64,000 bases of DNA from DATLGB01 sp038258425 (GTDB lineage Bacteria > Actinomycetota > Thermoleophilia > Solirubrobacterales > Solirubrobacteraceae). Below the pieces are notes generated by a model. The model saw only the letters and a list, made by a program, of their open reading frames with translations. It was not told where the DNA came from and made no database searches. The translations under genes and the position numbers were made by a program. The stretch covers positions 7,470 through 71,469 of the forward strand of contig JBBSPV010000016.1 in NCBI GenBank assembly GCA_038258425.1. The letters run 5' to 3'. Numbering within the stretch: the first letter of the stretch is position 1; the number at the start of each line of letters is the position of its first letter. Shown here one piece after another: positions 51,969-60,886 of this stretch.

Positions 51969-53177
51969 ATGTCGCTCACCTCGACCACGTTCCTGCGCCG
52001 CGAACTCGAGCGGGCACTTCCGGAGCGACCCTTCGAGGTCGCCTTCTGGGACGGCGCGGTGGTGCCCTCGACCGAGGCCGGCGCGCCACGGTTGACCGCC
52101 CGCTCCCCGCGAGCGGTGGCGCGGGTCCTGGGCGCCCCGGGCCAGCTGGGGATCGGCCGCGCGTACGTGTCGGGTGACCTCGGGCTCTCCGACCTCGACG
52201 CCGTGCTGGAGCTCGTGCGCGACTGGCAGCCGCCGGCGCTCGACCGAGCGACGAGGACCCGCCTGGTGCTCGCGGCGGCGGCCGCCACCGGCCCCCGGCG
52301 CCTGCCCGCGCCGCCGGCCGCCGAGCTGCGCCTCACCGGCGAGCGCCACACGCCGACCCGCGACGCGCGCGCGGTGCGCCACCACTACGACGTCTCCAAC
52401 GACTTCTTCGCGCTGGTCCTCGACCGCTCCATGACCTACAGCTGCGCACTGTTCTCCCGCGGTGCCGGCGATCTCGAGGCCGCGCAGGAGGCGAAGCTCG
52501 AGCTCGTCTGCGAGAAGCTCGGCCTGGGTCGGGGCGACCGCGTCCTGGACATCGGCTGCGGCTGGGGCAGTTTCGCCATCCACGCCGCCTCGCGCCACGG
52601 CGCGACGGTCACCGGCATCACGCTCTCGGCCGCCCAGGCCGAGCTGGCCCGAGAGCGCGCCGCGGTGGCCGGGGTGGGCGACCGCGTCGACATCCGCGTC
52701 GCCGACTACCGGGAGATCGTCGGCGAGCGCTTCGACGCGATCGCGTCGATCGGCATGGTCGAGCACGTCGGCGGGGAGCGGATCGACGAGTACGCGGCCC
52801 GGCTCGCCGCCCTCCTGGAGCCGGACGGGCGGCTGCTCAACCACGGCATCGGGCGCCTGCGCCACACCGATCCGGACGCCGGGCCGTTCTCCGAGCGCTT
52901 CGTGTTCCCCGACGCCGACCCGCTGCAGCTCTCGCGCGTCCTGCGCGCCCTGGAGCTCGCGGGCTTCGAGACCGAGCACGTCGAGGGGCTGCGGTCGGAC
53001 TACGTCGAGACGCTGCACCACTGGGCCCGGCGCCTGGACGACAACCTCGAGGAGGCGACGCGCCTCGCGGGCGAGGAGCGGGTGCGGGTCTGGCGGCTCT
53101 ACCTGCGCGCCGCCCGGTCGGGCTTCGAGACGGGCTTCACCTCCGTCTATCAGGTCAAGGCCAGGCTGGCGCGCTGA
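51969..53177 (+). CDS. Cyclopropane-fatty-acyl-phospholipid synthase family methyltransferase
   Basis: The 402-residue protein has the CFA/CMAS plan. An N-terminal lipid-handling domain is followed by VRHHYDVSNDFFALVLDRSM (cofactor and substrate contact) and SAM motif I VLDIGCGWGSFAIHAA (about 192-206). IGMVEHVGGERIDEY holds the catalytic loop, and a C-terminal VWRLYLRAARSGFETG is typical of the family. It methylenates or methylates the double bond of unsaturated membrane lipids. The desaturase gene overlaps its stop by one base, so the same operon makes and modifies the double bond. Confidence 0.93.
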   Translation: MSLTSTTFLRRELERALPERPFEVAFWDGAVVPSTEAGAPRLTARSPRAVARVLGAPGQLGIGRAYVSGDLGLSDLDAVLELVRDWQPPALDRATRTRLVLAAAAATGPRRLPAPPAAELRLTGERHTPTRDARAVRHHYDVSNDFFALVLDRSMTYSCALFSRGAGDLEAAQEAKLELVCEKLGLGRGDRVLDIGCGWGSFAIHAASRHGATVTGITLSAAQAELARERAAVAGVGDRVDIRVADYREIVGERFDAIASIGMVEHVGGERIDEYAARLAALLEPDGRLLNHGIGRLRHTDPDAGPFSERFVFPDADPLQLSRVLRALELAGFETEHVEGLRSDYVETLHHWARRLDDNLEEATRLAGEERVRVWRLYLRAARSGFETGFTSVYQVKARLAR

Positions 53178-54148
53178 TGCAGACCTCGCTGCCGCCGGCG
53201 CGACCGGACGTCGCGGAGGCCGACGGCCTCGTCATCGAGAACACCCGCATGCACATCATCCTCGCGGTGGTGCTGGCCGTCGTGCCCCTCGCCCTCGTGA
53301 TCTACGCGGGCGTCCTTGCGTGGCAGAAGTCGCTGCACTGGCAGGACCTCGTCGTGCTCGCGGTCTGCTACGTGCCGGTGGGGCTCGGCGTCACCGTCGG
53401 GTGGCACCGGCTCTTCACCCACCGCAGCTTCAAGACGGGGCCGGTCCTGCGGGGCATCCTGGGCGCACTGGGCAGCGCGTCCGTCGAGGGTCCGATGACC
53501 CACTGGGTCGCGGTGCACCGCAAGCACCACGCGTTCGCCGACGAGGCCGGCGATCCCCACAGCCCGCACGTCGACCACGAGGGCGGCGTGCTCGGCTCCC
53601 TGCGGGGGCTCGTCCACGCGCACATCGGCTGGCTGTTCCTCCACACGCAGCGCCCGACGATGCAGCGCTACGCCCCCGACCTCGTCGACGACCCGGTGGC
53701 GAGCTTCGTCACCCGCTGGACCCTGCTGTGGATCGCCATCGGGCTCCTCGTGCCCTTCGGGCTCGGGCTCGCGCTCACCGGCTCCGTCGCGGGCGGGCTG
53801 ACCGGATTGCTCTGGGGCGGGGCCGTGCGCATCTTCCTGCTGCACCACGTGACCTACTCGATCAACTCCCTCTGCCACGTCTTCGGCCGCCGGCGCTTCG
53901 CCACCGACGACGAGTCGCGCAACCTCGCGTGGCTCGCGCCGCTCTCCTTCGGCGAGGCCTGGCACAACAACCACCACGCCTTCCCGACCTCCGCCGCCCA
54001 CGGCCTCGGCGGGCGCGAGCTCGACCTCTCCGCCCTCGTGATCGGCGGCTTCGAGCGACTGGGCTGGGCGTGGGACGTCGTGCGCATCAGCCCCGAGCGC
54101 CAGCGCCGCAAGGCCCAGGCCGGCCCGTCGGCGCACGCCGACGGCTGA
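53177..54148 (+). CDS. Acyl-CoA/acyl-lipid delta-9-type desaturase
   Basis: This 323-residue membrane di-iron desaturase has all three His boxes: HRLFTHR (about 77), HRKHH (about 114) and HNNHHAF (about 264), spaced as in stearoyl desaturases. Four membrane helices lie between them. It adds the double bond that the upstream CFA synthase can modify. ATG 53177 overlaps the preceding TGA (TGATG), indicating translational coupling. No cytochrome b5 domain is fused, so it needs an outside electron donor. Confidence 0.94.
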   Translation: MQTSLPPARPDVAEADGLVIENTRMHIILAVVLAVVPLALVIYAGVLAWQKSLHWQDLVVLAVCYVPVGLGVTVGWHRLFTHRSFKTGPVLRGILGALGSASVEGPMTHWVAVHRKHHAFADEAGDPHSPHVDHEGGVLGSLRGLVHAHIGWLFLHTQRPTMQRYAPDLVDDPVASFVTRWTLLWIAIGLLVPFGLGLALTGSVAGGLTGLLWGGAVRIFLLHHVTYSINSLCHVFGRRRFATDDESRNLAWLAPLSFGEAWHNNHHAFPTSAAHGLGGRELDLSALVIGGFERLGWAWDVVRISPERQRRKAQAGPSAHADG

Positions 54149-54228
54149 CGTTCGCGCGACGCCGGGCGCGGCGCGTGGGGTCGCAAATCCATGTGAGCTC
54201 GTCGGCCGTGGCAGGTACGGTTCGCCGG

Positions 54229-56451
54229 GTGAGCCGCCACCCTCGGGCCCGACGGGCCGCCAGCGCGATCGGGATGGTGGCCTTGCTGCTCGTCCTCGCC
54301 CTCCCGAGCCCCGCCCCCGCCGCGATCCGCGAGAGCACGAAGCTCGTGACGGTCGTCGCCCGCGAGTGCCCGAGCTACGACAGCATCTTCGCCAACCGCG
54401 CCCGCAACAACATCCAGGAGAGCCTCAAGGACCTCGGGCCGGATACGGAGTACAGCGCGGGGGAAGCGCTGACGGCCGAGAAGGAGGCGCGGCCGCCCCA
54501 GGACGCCTGTGCGCCCATCACGAACTGGCGCTTCACGCTCGGCACGGGCTACCAGTCGCGCGCGGTCACCGGGAAGTGGGGCTCGCTGTCGAAGGTCACG
54601 AACCCGTTCGCCGACCAGCCCGTGACCAAGGCGAGCGTCCCGCTGCTCAACGACCAGGGCCAGAAGATCAGGGACGAGACGATCGCCGGCGCGAAAACCT
54701 TCGAGCTCACCGCGGCGCAGGCGAAGCTCGCCGCGAACAACAACTCCCTGTGGATCCAGGGCGGGACGACGACCGATCCGGTGCTGGACACGCCCTTCCC
54801 CGACGAGTACGGCTTCGGGGCGCTGCGCTGCGCGATCGACGACCTCAACGGCGACAACGTCGAGTGGATCGCCTATCCGACCGGCGCTCGCCACGTCTTC
54901 TGCTTCGCCTACTACGTCAAGCCGCCGCCGACGAGCGGCACGATCATCGTGCGCAAGGCGGTCGACGCCCCCGCCGGCCAGCCCTCCGAGAGCTTCCCCT
55001 TCACCGGCAACATCTCCTTCACCCCGGACGGCTCGTTCAAGCTCGCGGCGGCGCCGGGCAAGCCGGGATCGGCGACGTTCTACCGCGCCGGCGGCAGCAC
55101 CTGGGACTTCACGGAAGCGGTGCCGCCAGGCTGGCGGCTCACGGGGATCAGCTGCACGTCGAAGCTCCGGTCGAGCACGGTGCGCACGGACGTCGCCACC
55201 GGCCGGACGGAGGTCGACCTGCAATCGGGCGACGAGGTGACCTGCACGTACGCGGACCGCCTTGTGCCACCCGTGTCGGGTCTGCTGCTGCGCAAGATCA
55301 CCCGCGGCGGGACGGGGGCGTTCGACCTCTTCGCCGACCCGGTCGGCGGCGGCGGCCCCCTCGAGGCGACCGCGAGGACGACCGAGCCCGGGGTCGCCGC
55401 GGACGCCCAACCGGCCTTCACCGACCTCGCCCCCGGTGCCTACGACGTGCGCGAGGACCTGCCCGACAGCGACCGCGGAGCCTGGAGGCTCGAGGGCATC
55501 ACGTGCGATGGGCGCGACCTCGGCACGGACCAGCCCGCGCGCGTGACGCTGACGGCGGGCGCCGGCAGCATCTGCACCTTCGAGAACCGCTTCACCCCCA
55601 AGGGCACCATCAAGCTGCGCAAGAGCACGCGCGGCGGCACCGGGACCACGGGCTTCGACGTCGAGTCTGTGGGCACGACACCGCCACGGCGCTACCTCCA
55701 TTCGGCCCGGACGACGGAGGAGAATCGCGCGGTCCTCGCCGACGGCGACGACACCGGCACACTCCCGCTCGACGCCTACGAGATCACGGAGACGGGTCCG
55801 GCGTCCGGGCCGAACCGCGCCTGGCGGCTCAACGCCGTCGCCTGCAACGGCGTGGCGGTGCCGGCGGCGCAGGGCAGCATCCGGGTCGTGCTCACCGAGG
55901 AGCACCCCGACGTCGACTGCACCTTCTTCAACGAGCGCTCCTCGGTGAACGTCCTGCCGGAGACCGTCTCGGGCGGCGGCGGCAATGGCCGCCCACCGTC
56001 GACGACCCCGCGGGCCGACCTGCGAATCACCAAGCGCCCCGGGCGCCACCGCATCCGGCTCGGTGAGAGGCTGCGCTACTTCGTCACCGTCACGAACCGC
56101 GGGCCGGCCGTCGCCCGTGCCGTCACCCTCGTCGAGCAGGTCGGGGATCCCAAGTCCCTCCTGTCGGCCAGCCCGAAGAAGTACCGGTGCTCGACCGCGC
56201 GCCGGCTCCCAGGCTGCGTCATCGGCACGCTCAGGCCCGGACAACGGGCGAAGGTCGTGGTGCTCGTCCGCCCGCGCTTCACGGGACGACGGCCCAACCG
56301 CGCGGTCGTCAACAGCGCGACGGCCGAGGTGAACCGGCGCAACAACGTCACCCGGACGCACATCCTCGTCCGCGGTCCGCGCAAGGCGCGGGGGTGCCGG
56401 CCGGGACGTTTCGCGAGCCGGGCCCGGGCCGCCAGCCGCCCGGCCTGCTGA
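54229..56451 (+). CDS. Secreted SpaA/prealbumin-like and DUF11 repeat protein
   Basis: GTG 54229 gives 740 residues with a signal peptide (GMVALLLVLALPSPAPAA). The N-terminal ~210 residues are a unique Cys-containing domain. Three prealbumin-like/SpaA repeats follow (GTIIVRKAVDAPAG, GLLLRKITRGGTGAF, GTIKLRKSTRGGTG), each ending in a Cys-rich strand (VTCTYADR, SICTFENRF, VDCTFFNER). A glycine linker and a DUF11 domain (RYFVTVTNRGPAVARAV) close the protein. It is a surface or matrix protein like the 3957-7661 product but with different repeats. No LPxTG anchor is seen. A perfect hairpin follows the stop. Confidence 0.85.
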   Translation: MSRHPRARRAASAIGMVALLLVLALPSPAPAAIRESTKLVTVVARECPSYDSIFANRARNNIQESLKDLGPDTEYSAGEALTAEKEARPPQDACAPITNWRFTLGTGYQSRAVTGKWGSLSKVTNPFADQPVTKASVPLLNDQGQKIRDETIAGAKTFELTAAQAKLAANNNSLWIQGGTTTDPVLDTPFPDEYGFGALRCAIDDLNGDNVEWIAYPTGARHVFCFAYYVKPPPTSGTIIVRKAVDAPAGQPSESFPFTGNISFTPDGSFKLAAAPGKPGSATFYRAGGSTWDFTEAVPPGWRLTGISCTSKLRSSTVRTDVATGRTEVDLQSGDEVTCTYADRLVPPVSGLLLRKITRGGTGAFDLFADPVGGGGPLEATARTTEPGVAADAQPAFTDLAPGAYDVREDLPDSDRGAWRLEGITCDGRDLGTDQPARVTLTAGAGSICTFENRFTPKGTIKLRKSTRGGTGTTGFDVESVGTTPPRRYLHSARTTEENRAVLADGDDTGTLPLDAYEITETGPASGPNRAWRLNAVACNGVAVPAAQGSIRVVLTEEHPDVDCTFFNERSSVNVLPETVSGGGGNGRPPSTTPRADLRITKRPGRHRIRLGERLRYFVTVTNRGPAVARAVTLVEQVGDPKSLLSASPKKYRCSTARRLPGCVIGTLRPGQRAKVVVLVRPRFTGRRPNRAVVNSATAEVNRRNNVTRTHILVRGPRKARGCRPGRFASRARAASRPAC

Positions 56452-56452
56452 A

Positions 56453-56472
56453 CCGGTCCGGTCACGGACCGG
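56453..56472 (+). terminator. Hairpin after SpaA-like gene
   Basis: CCGGTCCG-GTCA-CGGACCGG, an 8-bp perfect stem with a 4-base loop, begins 1 nt after the stop codon at 56451. It is probably the transcription terminator, without a T tract. Confidence 0.65.
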
Positions 56473-56522
56473 CCCCAGGAGACTCTCAGGCGCAGTTGAG
56501 CTTCGCGCGCTCAGCTGAGCGG

Positions 56523-57221
56523 ATGCAGATCAAGCGCAGAGTGGCGGCGGGAGCCGCCGGGGTCGTCCTGCTCGCAGGCGGCGGCGGCGCCTACGCCGTG
56601 GCCCAGGCGGCGTCGAAGCCGGGCCCCAAGCAGGAGCGCAGCGCCTACCTCAACGACCTCGCCAAGCGCCTCGGCGTCTCGCGCGACAAGCTCGACGAGT
56701 CGCTGAAGTCGGCCGCCACGGCGCGCGTCGACACCGCCGTGGCCCCGGGTCGCCTCACCAAGGCCCAGGGCGACGAGCTCAAGGCCCGCATCGCCAAGGG
56801 CGACGGGCCGCTCGGCCTGGGCCGCGGACGCGGCGGGCACCGCTGGCGCGAGCACGGCGGACGGGGCGGCCCGGGCTTCGGACCCGGCGGGCGCGAGCGG
56901 GGTGCCGTGCGCGCCGGCCTCGGCGCGGCGGCGACCTACCTCGGCCTCTCGCGGCCCGCACTGCGCACCGAGCTGCGCGCGGGCAAGTCGCTGGCCGACG
57001 TCGCCAACGCGAAGGGCAAGTCGGCGGACGGGCTGAAGCAGGCGATTGTGGACGCGGTCACCGCGCGGCTCGACGCGGCCGTCAAGGCCGGGCGCCTGAC
57101 GGACACGCGGCGCAACGAGATCGTCAGGAACCTGCCGGCGGAGGTCGTCGAGCACATCGCCGCCGCGCCCGGCCGTCGGCACGGTCCGCGCGGTGGCGGA
57201 TTGGGCCCGCGCCGCCCCTGA
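56523..57221 (+). CDS. Secreted helical-repeat protein with Gly/Arg linker
   Basis: The 232-residue protein has a signal peptide (VAAGAAGVVLLAGGGGAYAVA). Two related helical units of about 70 residues, LAKRLGVSRDKLDESLKSA ... GRLTKAQGDELKARI and TYLGLSRPALRTELRAGKSL ... GRLTDTRRNEIVRNL, flank a Gly/Arg-rich linker. This duplicated helical pattern recurs in secreted proteins of soil actinobacteria, without a known role. It has its own start after the hairpin at 56453. The 57222-57490 gap that follows shows only a scrap of helical coding frame near 57381-57482. Confidence 0.75.
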   Translation: MQIKRRVAAGAAGVVLLAGGGGAYAVAQAASKPGPKQERSAYLNDLAKRLGVSRDKLDESLKSAATARVDTAVAPGRLTKAQGDELKARIAKGDGPLGLGRGRGGHRWREHGGRGGPGFGPGGRERGAVRAGLGAAATYLGLSRPALRTELRAGKSLADVANAKGKSADGLKQAIVDAVTARLDAAVKAGRLTDTRRNEIVRNLPAEVVEHIAAAPGRRHGPRGGGLGPRRP

Positions 57222-57490
57222 GCACCGCGAGCTCGTAGGACTGCTCGAGCGCCTCGACCAGGAGCGCCTCGCGCGAGTCGAGGATCCCGTCGCGCGTCGA
57301 GGCTACGGTCGCGCGTCGCCATCCGCGGAGGACGGCAGGACGGAGGCGCGCCCGACCGGGGACGCGCCTGCGTCGACGAGGTGCTGATCCGCGCAGAGGA
57401 GCGGGCCGAGCTCGCCGGCGGCGAGCTCGGCACCGACGACGCGGCCCACGCGGTGCTCCAGGATGCGTCGCTGCCCGTGTGAGCGCCCCG

Positions 57491-57952
57491 TCAGCCCCGC
57501 GGGTGGTAGCTGAAGCGGTACTTCGTGCCGCCCTCGAGCGCGTGCAGGCGCATGGTGCCGCGGGCCCTCGCGTAGGCCCCGGTGCCGCCGGTGATGGCCA
57601 GCGTGCTGTCCTTGGCGTCGTAGAACGGGCCCTCGACGACGAGGTTGCCCTTGGGGAGCAGGACCGTCCAGTTGCACTCGTAGGCGGCGCCGGCCACCAC
57701 GCGCACGCAGTAGCCCTGGTCCGTGCCGACCTGCTTGGCGTCCTTGGCGTCGAAGACCGCGTTGGCGAAGGTCAGCAGGTCGCCCACGCTGTCGCCCTTC
57801 TCCCCCGTGTCGGTGGTCACGTCCGTCGTGGCGTGCTCGATGACGGTCACGCCCCTGGCGTGGTGCGAGCCGCCGCGGCCGGCGGCGGGCCCGGCGACGA
57901 GGGCGGCGAGCCCGAGGGCGAGACAAAACGGGATGAGCAGCAGGCGCTTCAC
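57491..57952 (-). CDS. Secreted allene-oxide-cyclase/dirigent-like barrel protein
   Basis: GTG 57952 lies after a perfect GGAGG (8 nt away) and starts a 153-residue protein with signal peptide KRLLLIPFCLALGLAALVAG. The mature part is beta-rich and ends with LAITGGTGAYARARGTMRL, the signature of the AOC/dirigent-like barrel. Two Cys (YCVRVVAGAAYECNW) may form a disulfide. In plants the fold guides radical coupling or cyclisation; bacterial members are of unknown role. It is divergent from the helical-protein gene at 58016. Confidence 0.72.
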   Translation of the reverse strand: MKRLLLIPFCLALGLAALVAGPAAGRGGSHHARGVTVIEHATTDVTTDTGEKGDSVGDLLTFANAVFDAKDAKQVGTDQGYCVRVVAGAAYECNWTVLLPKGNLVVEGPFYDAKDSTLAITGGTGAYARARGTMRLHALEGGTKYRFSYHPRG

Positions 57953-58015
57953 GGCGGGTCCTCCTTGAGACGGGTGTGGGAGACGCATGTTCCCACCGGC
58001 GCATAGGCTCGGACC

Positions 58016-58474
58016 GTGTCCTACCTCGCCGACGACGCCCGGCAGGAATTGCTCGACGCGATCGCCGAGGCGATCGACGAGCTCGGCGTCGCCCTGGCCG
58101 CGCTCGGCGACGCCTACGAGCAGCTCGATGAGCACAGCGCCGACACGCTCGAGTCCGAGCTCTTCCGGCCCGTCCAGGTCGCCTACGGCCGGGCCCAGCG
58201 CACCTACGGGGCGTTCGCCGCCCGCTACCGCCTGCGGTCGCGGAGCTTCGAGCCGGTGCAGCCCGGGCGGCCGTCGACGGGCGTCAAGGGCTTCCTCGAG
58301 CAGGCGGTGGAGCAGGTCGGCTTCGCGGAGCAGTCGCTCGCCGAGCTGCAGGACTCGCTGCGGCCGGTCGAGGTCGGAGACCCGGAGCTGCGGGCCGGGC
58401 TCGGCGAGGTCCGCTCGCTGCTCGCCGACCTCGCCCCGCGCGCGGAGCGCTTCGTCAGCCGCTTCGGCCGCTAG
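58016..58474 (+). CDS. Uncharacterised helical protein
   Basis: This 152-residue, acidic, almost wholly helical protein (GTG start) has no signal or membrane segment. LLDAIAEAIDELGVALAALGDAYEQLDE and VKGFLEQAVEQVGFAEQSLAELQDSL look like helical-bundle strands, as in ferritin-like or coiled-coil scaffold proteins, but without metal ligands. I do not recognise a family. It converges on the nucleoside hydrolase gene, 43 nt away. Confidence 0.75.
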   Translation: MSYLADDARQELLDAIAEAIDELGVALAALGDAYEQLDEHSADTLESELFRPVQVAYGRAQRTYGAFAARYRLRSRSFEPVQPGRPSTGVKGFLEQAVEQVGFAEQSLAELQDSLRPVEVGDPELRAGLGEVRSLLADLAPRAERFVSRFGR

Positions 58475-58517
58475 GCGAACCGCGTCGGTGGCTTGGACCG
58501 GCGTGCGCTCTGCGAAG

Positions 58518-59471
58518 TCACCTGCCGGCCCGGCCCAGCGCCGCGACCGCATCCACCACGAGGTGCCAGAAGCCGTCCGCGTCCAAGGTCATCGCGACGC
58601 GGGCGTTCGGCGACCGGCCGGTGACCCCGTGCAGGTCGCACACCGTCGCGCCGCGGGTGTGCTCGCCGCGCAGCTCGATCACGACGTGGGCGTCCACGCA
58701 GCCGACGAGCTCGGGAGCGATCACCCGCGCGACCGCCACCGGGTCGTGCACCGGCGGCGCGTCCATCCCCCAGCGCTCCTCGTAGCGGCCGGCGAAGAAC
58801 GTGAGGAGGTCGACGACCGTCGCGGCCAGCGGCGACCCCAGCGCACGCAGCCGGTCGAGCACGACGGGCGTGGCGAGCGCCTGATGGGTGGCCTCGAGCG
58901 GGCACAGGGTCACCGGCACCGCGCTGCGCAGGACGACGTCGGCCGCCTCGGGGTCGGTGGCGACGTTGAACTCGGCGAGCGGCGCGACGTTGCCGGCGCC
59001 CACCGCCCCGCCCATGAGGACGATCTCGCCCAACCGCTCGGCGAGCTGGGGGTGCGTGCGCAGCAGCAGCGCGACGTTGGTGAGCGGGCCGACGGCGATG
59101 AGGGTGACCGGCTCCGGGTGCTCGCGCAGCGTCCGCGCGAGCAGATCCACGGCGTGCGCGCCTGCGAGCGGGACAGCGTCCACCGGGCCGAGGTCGGCCC
59201 CGTCGAGCCCCGAGGCCCCGTGGACCTCGGGGGCCGTGCGCAGCTCGCCGAGCAGCGGTCCCTCCGCGCCGGCGGCGACCGGGACGCCGCGGATGCCGGC
59301 GAGGGCACAGGTCGCCCGCGCGTTGTGCGTCGTCTGCTCCAGCGTCCCGTTGCCCGCGACCGTCGTGATGGCGAGCAGCTCGACCGCGGGATGGGCGGCG
59401 GCGAGCATGATCGCGATCATGTCGTCGTGGCCCGGATCGCAGTCGACGACCACGGGCACAGGCACAGGCAT
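58518..59471 (-). CDS. Inosine/uridine-preferring nucleoside hydrolase
   Basis: From ATG 59471 the product has 317 residues. VVDCDPGHDDMIAIMLA is the family's DxDxGxDD calcium and catalytic motif, with His replacing Thr or Ala as is common. ITTVAGNGTLEQTTHNA, VGPLTNVALLL, VLMGGAV and FNVATDPEAADVVL line the active site, and the late HDPVAVA carries the calcium-binding His-Asp. It splits ribonucleosides into base and ribose for salvage. The upstream open frame is a shadow of the SGNH gene, which starts the same strand unit 5 nt away. Confidence 0.93.
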   Translation of the reverse strand: MPVPVPVVVDCDPGHDDMIAIMLAAAHPAVELLAITTVAGNGTLEQTTHNARATCALAGIRGVPVAAGAEGPLLGELRTAPEVHGASGLDGADLGPVDAVPLAGAHAVDLLARTLREHPEPVTLIAVGPLTNVALLLRTHPQLAERLGEIVLMGGAVGAGNVAPLAEFNVATDPEAADVVLRSAVPVTLCPLEATHQALATPVVLDRLRALGSPLAATVVDLLTFFAGRYEERWGMDAPPVHDPVAVARVIAPELVGCVDAHVVIELRGEHTRGATVCDLHGVTGRSPNARVAMTLDADGFWHLVVDAVAALGRAGR

Positions 59472-59476
59472 CACCT

Positions 59477-60865
59477 TCAGCGTCGCACGGGCACCGAGCG
59501 GCGGGCCGCCCGGTACCCGTCCTTGCGCGCGACCGCCGCGTAGCGGCCGGGGCGCAGCCGGCGGCAGATCGTCGCGCGCCCGGAGCGGCCCGTGCGGCGC
59601 CGACGGCCGGCGAAGCGCACCGTCGCCCCGCGCGCGGCCCGGCCGCCGGCGCGGACCCGGAAGGCGATGCACACGCGCGGGCCGGCGCGGCGCACGCGGT
59701 GAAGGCGCAGCCGCAGCCGGCGGCCCGGCAGCGTCGCCGTGCGCGTGAAGCGCACGCCGGTGGGCGCGCGGCCGGCCCGGCTGGAGCAGGTGAAGCGCCC
59801 CGGGACCGTGGCCGCGTAGGTCGCGGTCAGGCACGCGCCGATTGCCCGCTGGCCGAAGGCGTTGGGGTGGAACGCCTCCTGGGCCTGGCCCTGCGAGAAC
59901 GTGCTGGCGCTGAGGAACCGGCCCCACTCGCTGCCTCCCGATGGCGGTCGCGAGGCCGCGGTCGCCTCCGCCGCCGTCTTGGCGCAGACCTCGTGACCCT
60001 GGAAGAGGTCGTGGAGGTCGAGCAGCTCGGCCCCGCGCGCCCGGGCCGCGTTCGCGACGACGCTCCCGATCTCCCTCGAGGCCTCGTCGCGCGCCCAGTC
60101 GAGGTCGACGTCGTAGTTCGCGCACCCGTCGAGCACCCGCCGCGGGTCGCCCTGCACGTAGCGGTTCTCCGCCGCCCGCCCCGCGACGGACGGGTAGGTC
60201 TGCAGGATCAGCCGGTACTCGCGGTCGGCGTGGCCCGCGCCGCGCATGACGCCGCGGACGGCGTCGATCGCGCCCTCGACCTTCGTGGTGGCGGCCGGGA
60301 GGGCGGCGGCGAGCTTCGCCTGCTGCACCGGCCGGCACGGTCCGGTCTGCTGCACGTAGGCCTGGAAGCAGCCCGCGACGATCCCGCCGAAGCCGAGGTC
60401 GTTGCCGCCGATGGAGACGACGATCGCCTTGACGCGGTCGGCGCGCGCGACCGCGGCGAGCTGGTCGCCCTGCGGCGCCTCGCCGCCCTGGCCCACGCCG
60501 CCCGCTGCGGCCGTGAGCAGGTTCTTCGTGACCGCGCCGGAGCAGGCGAGGTTGATGCGCCGGGACACGGGCAGCCTCGCGCTGCGGATCTCGGCGACGT
60601 CGGAGCGGTGGCACCCGTTGGCCGCGGTGCCGTCGACGTAGACCCGGCTGAGGTCGACCTGGCATGCGGGGGAGCCGGCCGGCAGGCACGCGCGGTCGGT
60701 CCCGGCGTGCCCCGGGGAGGGATCGACGCTGTTGCCCGCCCAGCGCCCGGCCTCGCCGGAGATGTAGCTGTCGCCCATGGTCACGACGGCGCTCGGCGCT
60801 GCGTGCGCGGCCGGGGCCACGACCCCGAGGGCGATCAGCGCCGGCAGGACCCGTGAGATGCGCAT
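59477..60865 (-). CDS. Secreted SGNH/GDSL-type esterase
   Basis: The 462-residue protein has a signal peptide ending AAHA-APS. The SGNH core has VTMGDSYISGE with nucleophile Ser33, NLACSGAV (Gly block), VVSIGGNDLGFGG (Asn block) and EAFHPNAFGQ, which holds the catalytic His. Paired Cys are spread through the domain, typical of exported forms. The last ~100 residues are an Arg-rich beta module (LRRLRPGRYAAVARKDG style), probably for binding the cell wall or a polymer. It lies 5 nt upstream of the nucleoside hydrolase gene in the same direction. Confidence 0.9.
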   Translation of the reverse strand: MRISRVLPALIALGVVAPAAHAAPSAVVTMGDSYISGEAGRWAGNSVDPSPGHAGTDRACLPAGSPACQVDLSRVYVDGTAANGCHRSDVAEIRSARLPVSRRINLACSGAVTKNLLTAAAGGVGQGGEAPQGDQLAAVARADRVKAIVVSIGGNDLGFGGIVAGCFQAYVQQTGPCRPVQQAKLAAALPAATTKVEGAIDAVRGVMRGAGHADREYRLILQTYPSVAGRAAENRYVQGDPRRVLDGCANYDVDLDWARDEASREIGSVVANAARARGAELLDLHDLFQGHEVCAKTAAEATAASRPPSGGSEWGRFLSASTFSQGQAQEAFHPNAFGQRAIGACLTATYAATVPGRFTCSSRAGRAPTGVRFTRTATLPGRRLRLRLHRVRRAGPRVCIAFRVRAGGRAARGATVRFAGRRRRTGRSGRATICRRLRPGRYAAVARKDGYRAARRSVPVRR

Positions 60866-60886
60866 GGCGGCAACCTACGCCTTTCC

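Noticed and set aside
52462..56451. 1329-codon frame as one secreted giant
   Set aside because: The first ~590 codons overlap the CFA synthase and desaturase in another frame. The signal peptide and real start are at GTG 54229.
57193..57482. Short ORFs after the helical-repeat protein
   Set aside because: Frames of 64 and 33 codons lack ribosome sites and start within or just after the previous gene. At most they are a relic of a helical domain.
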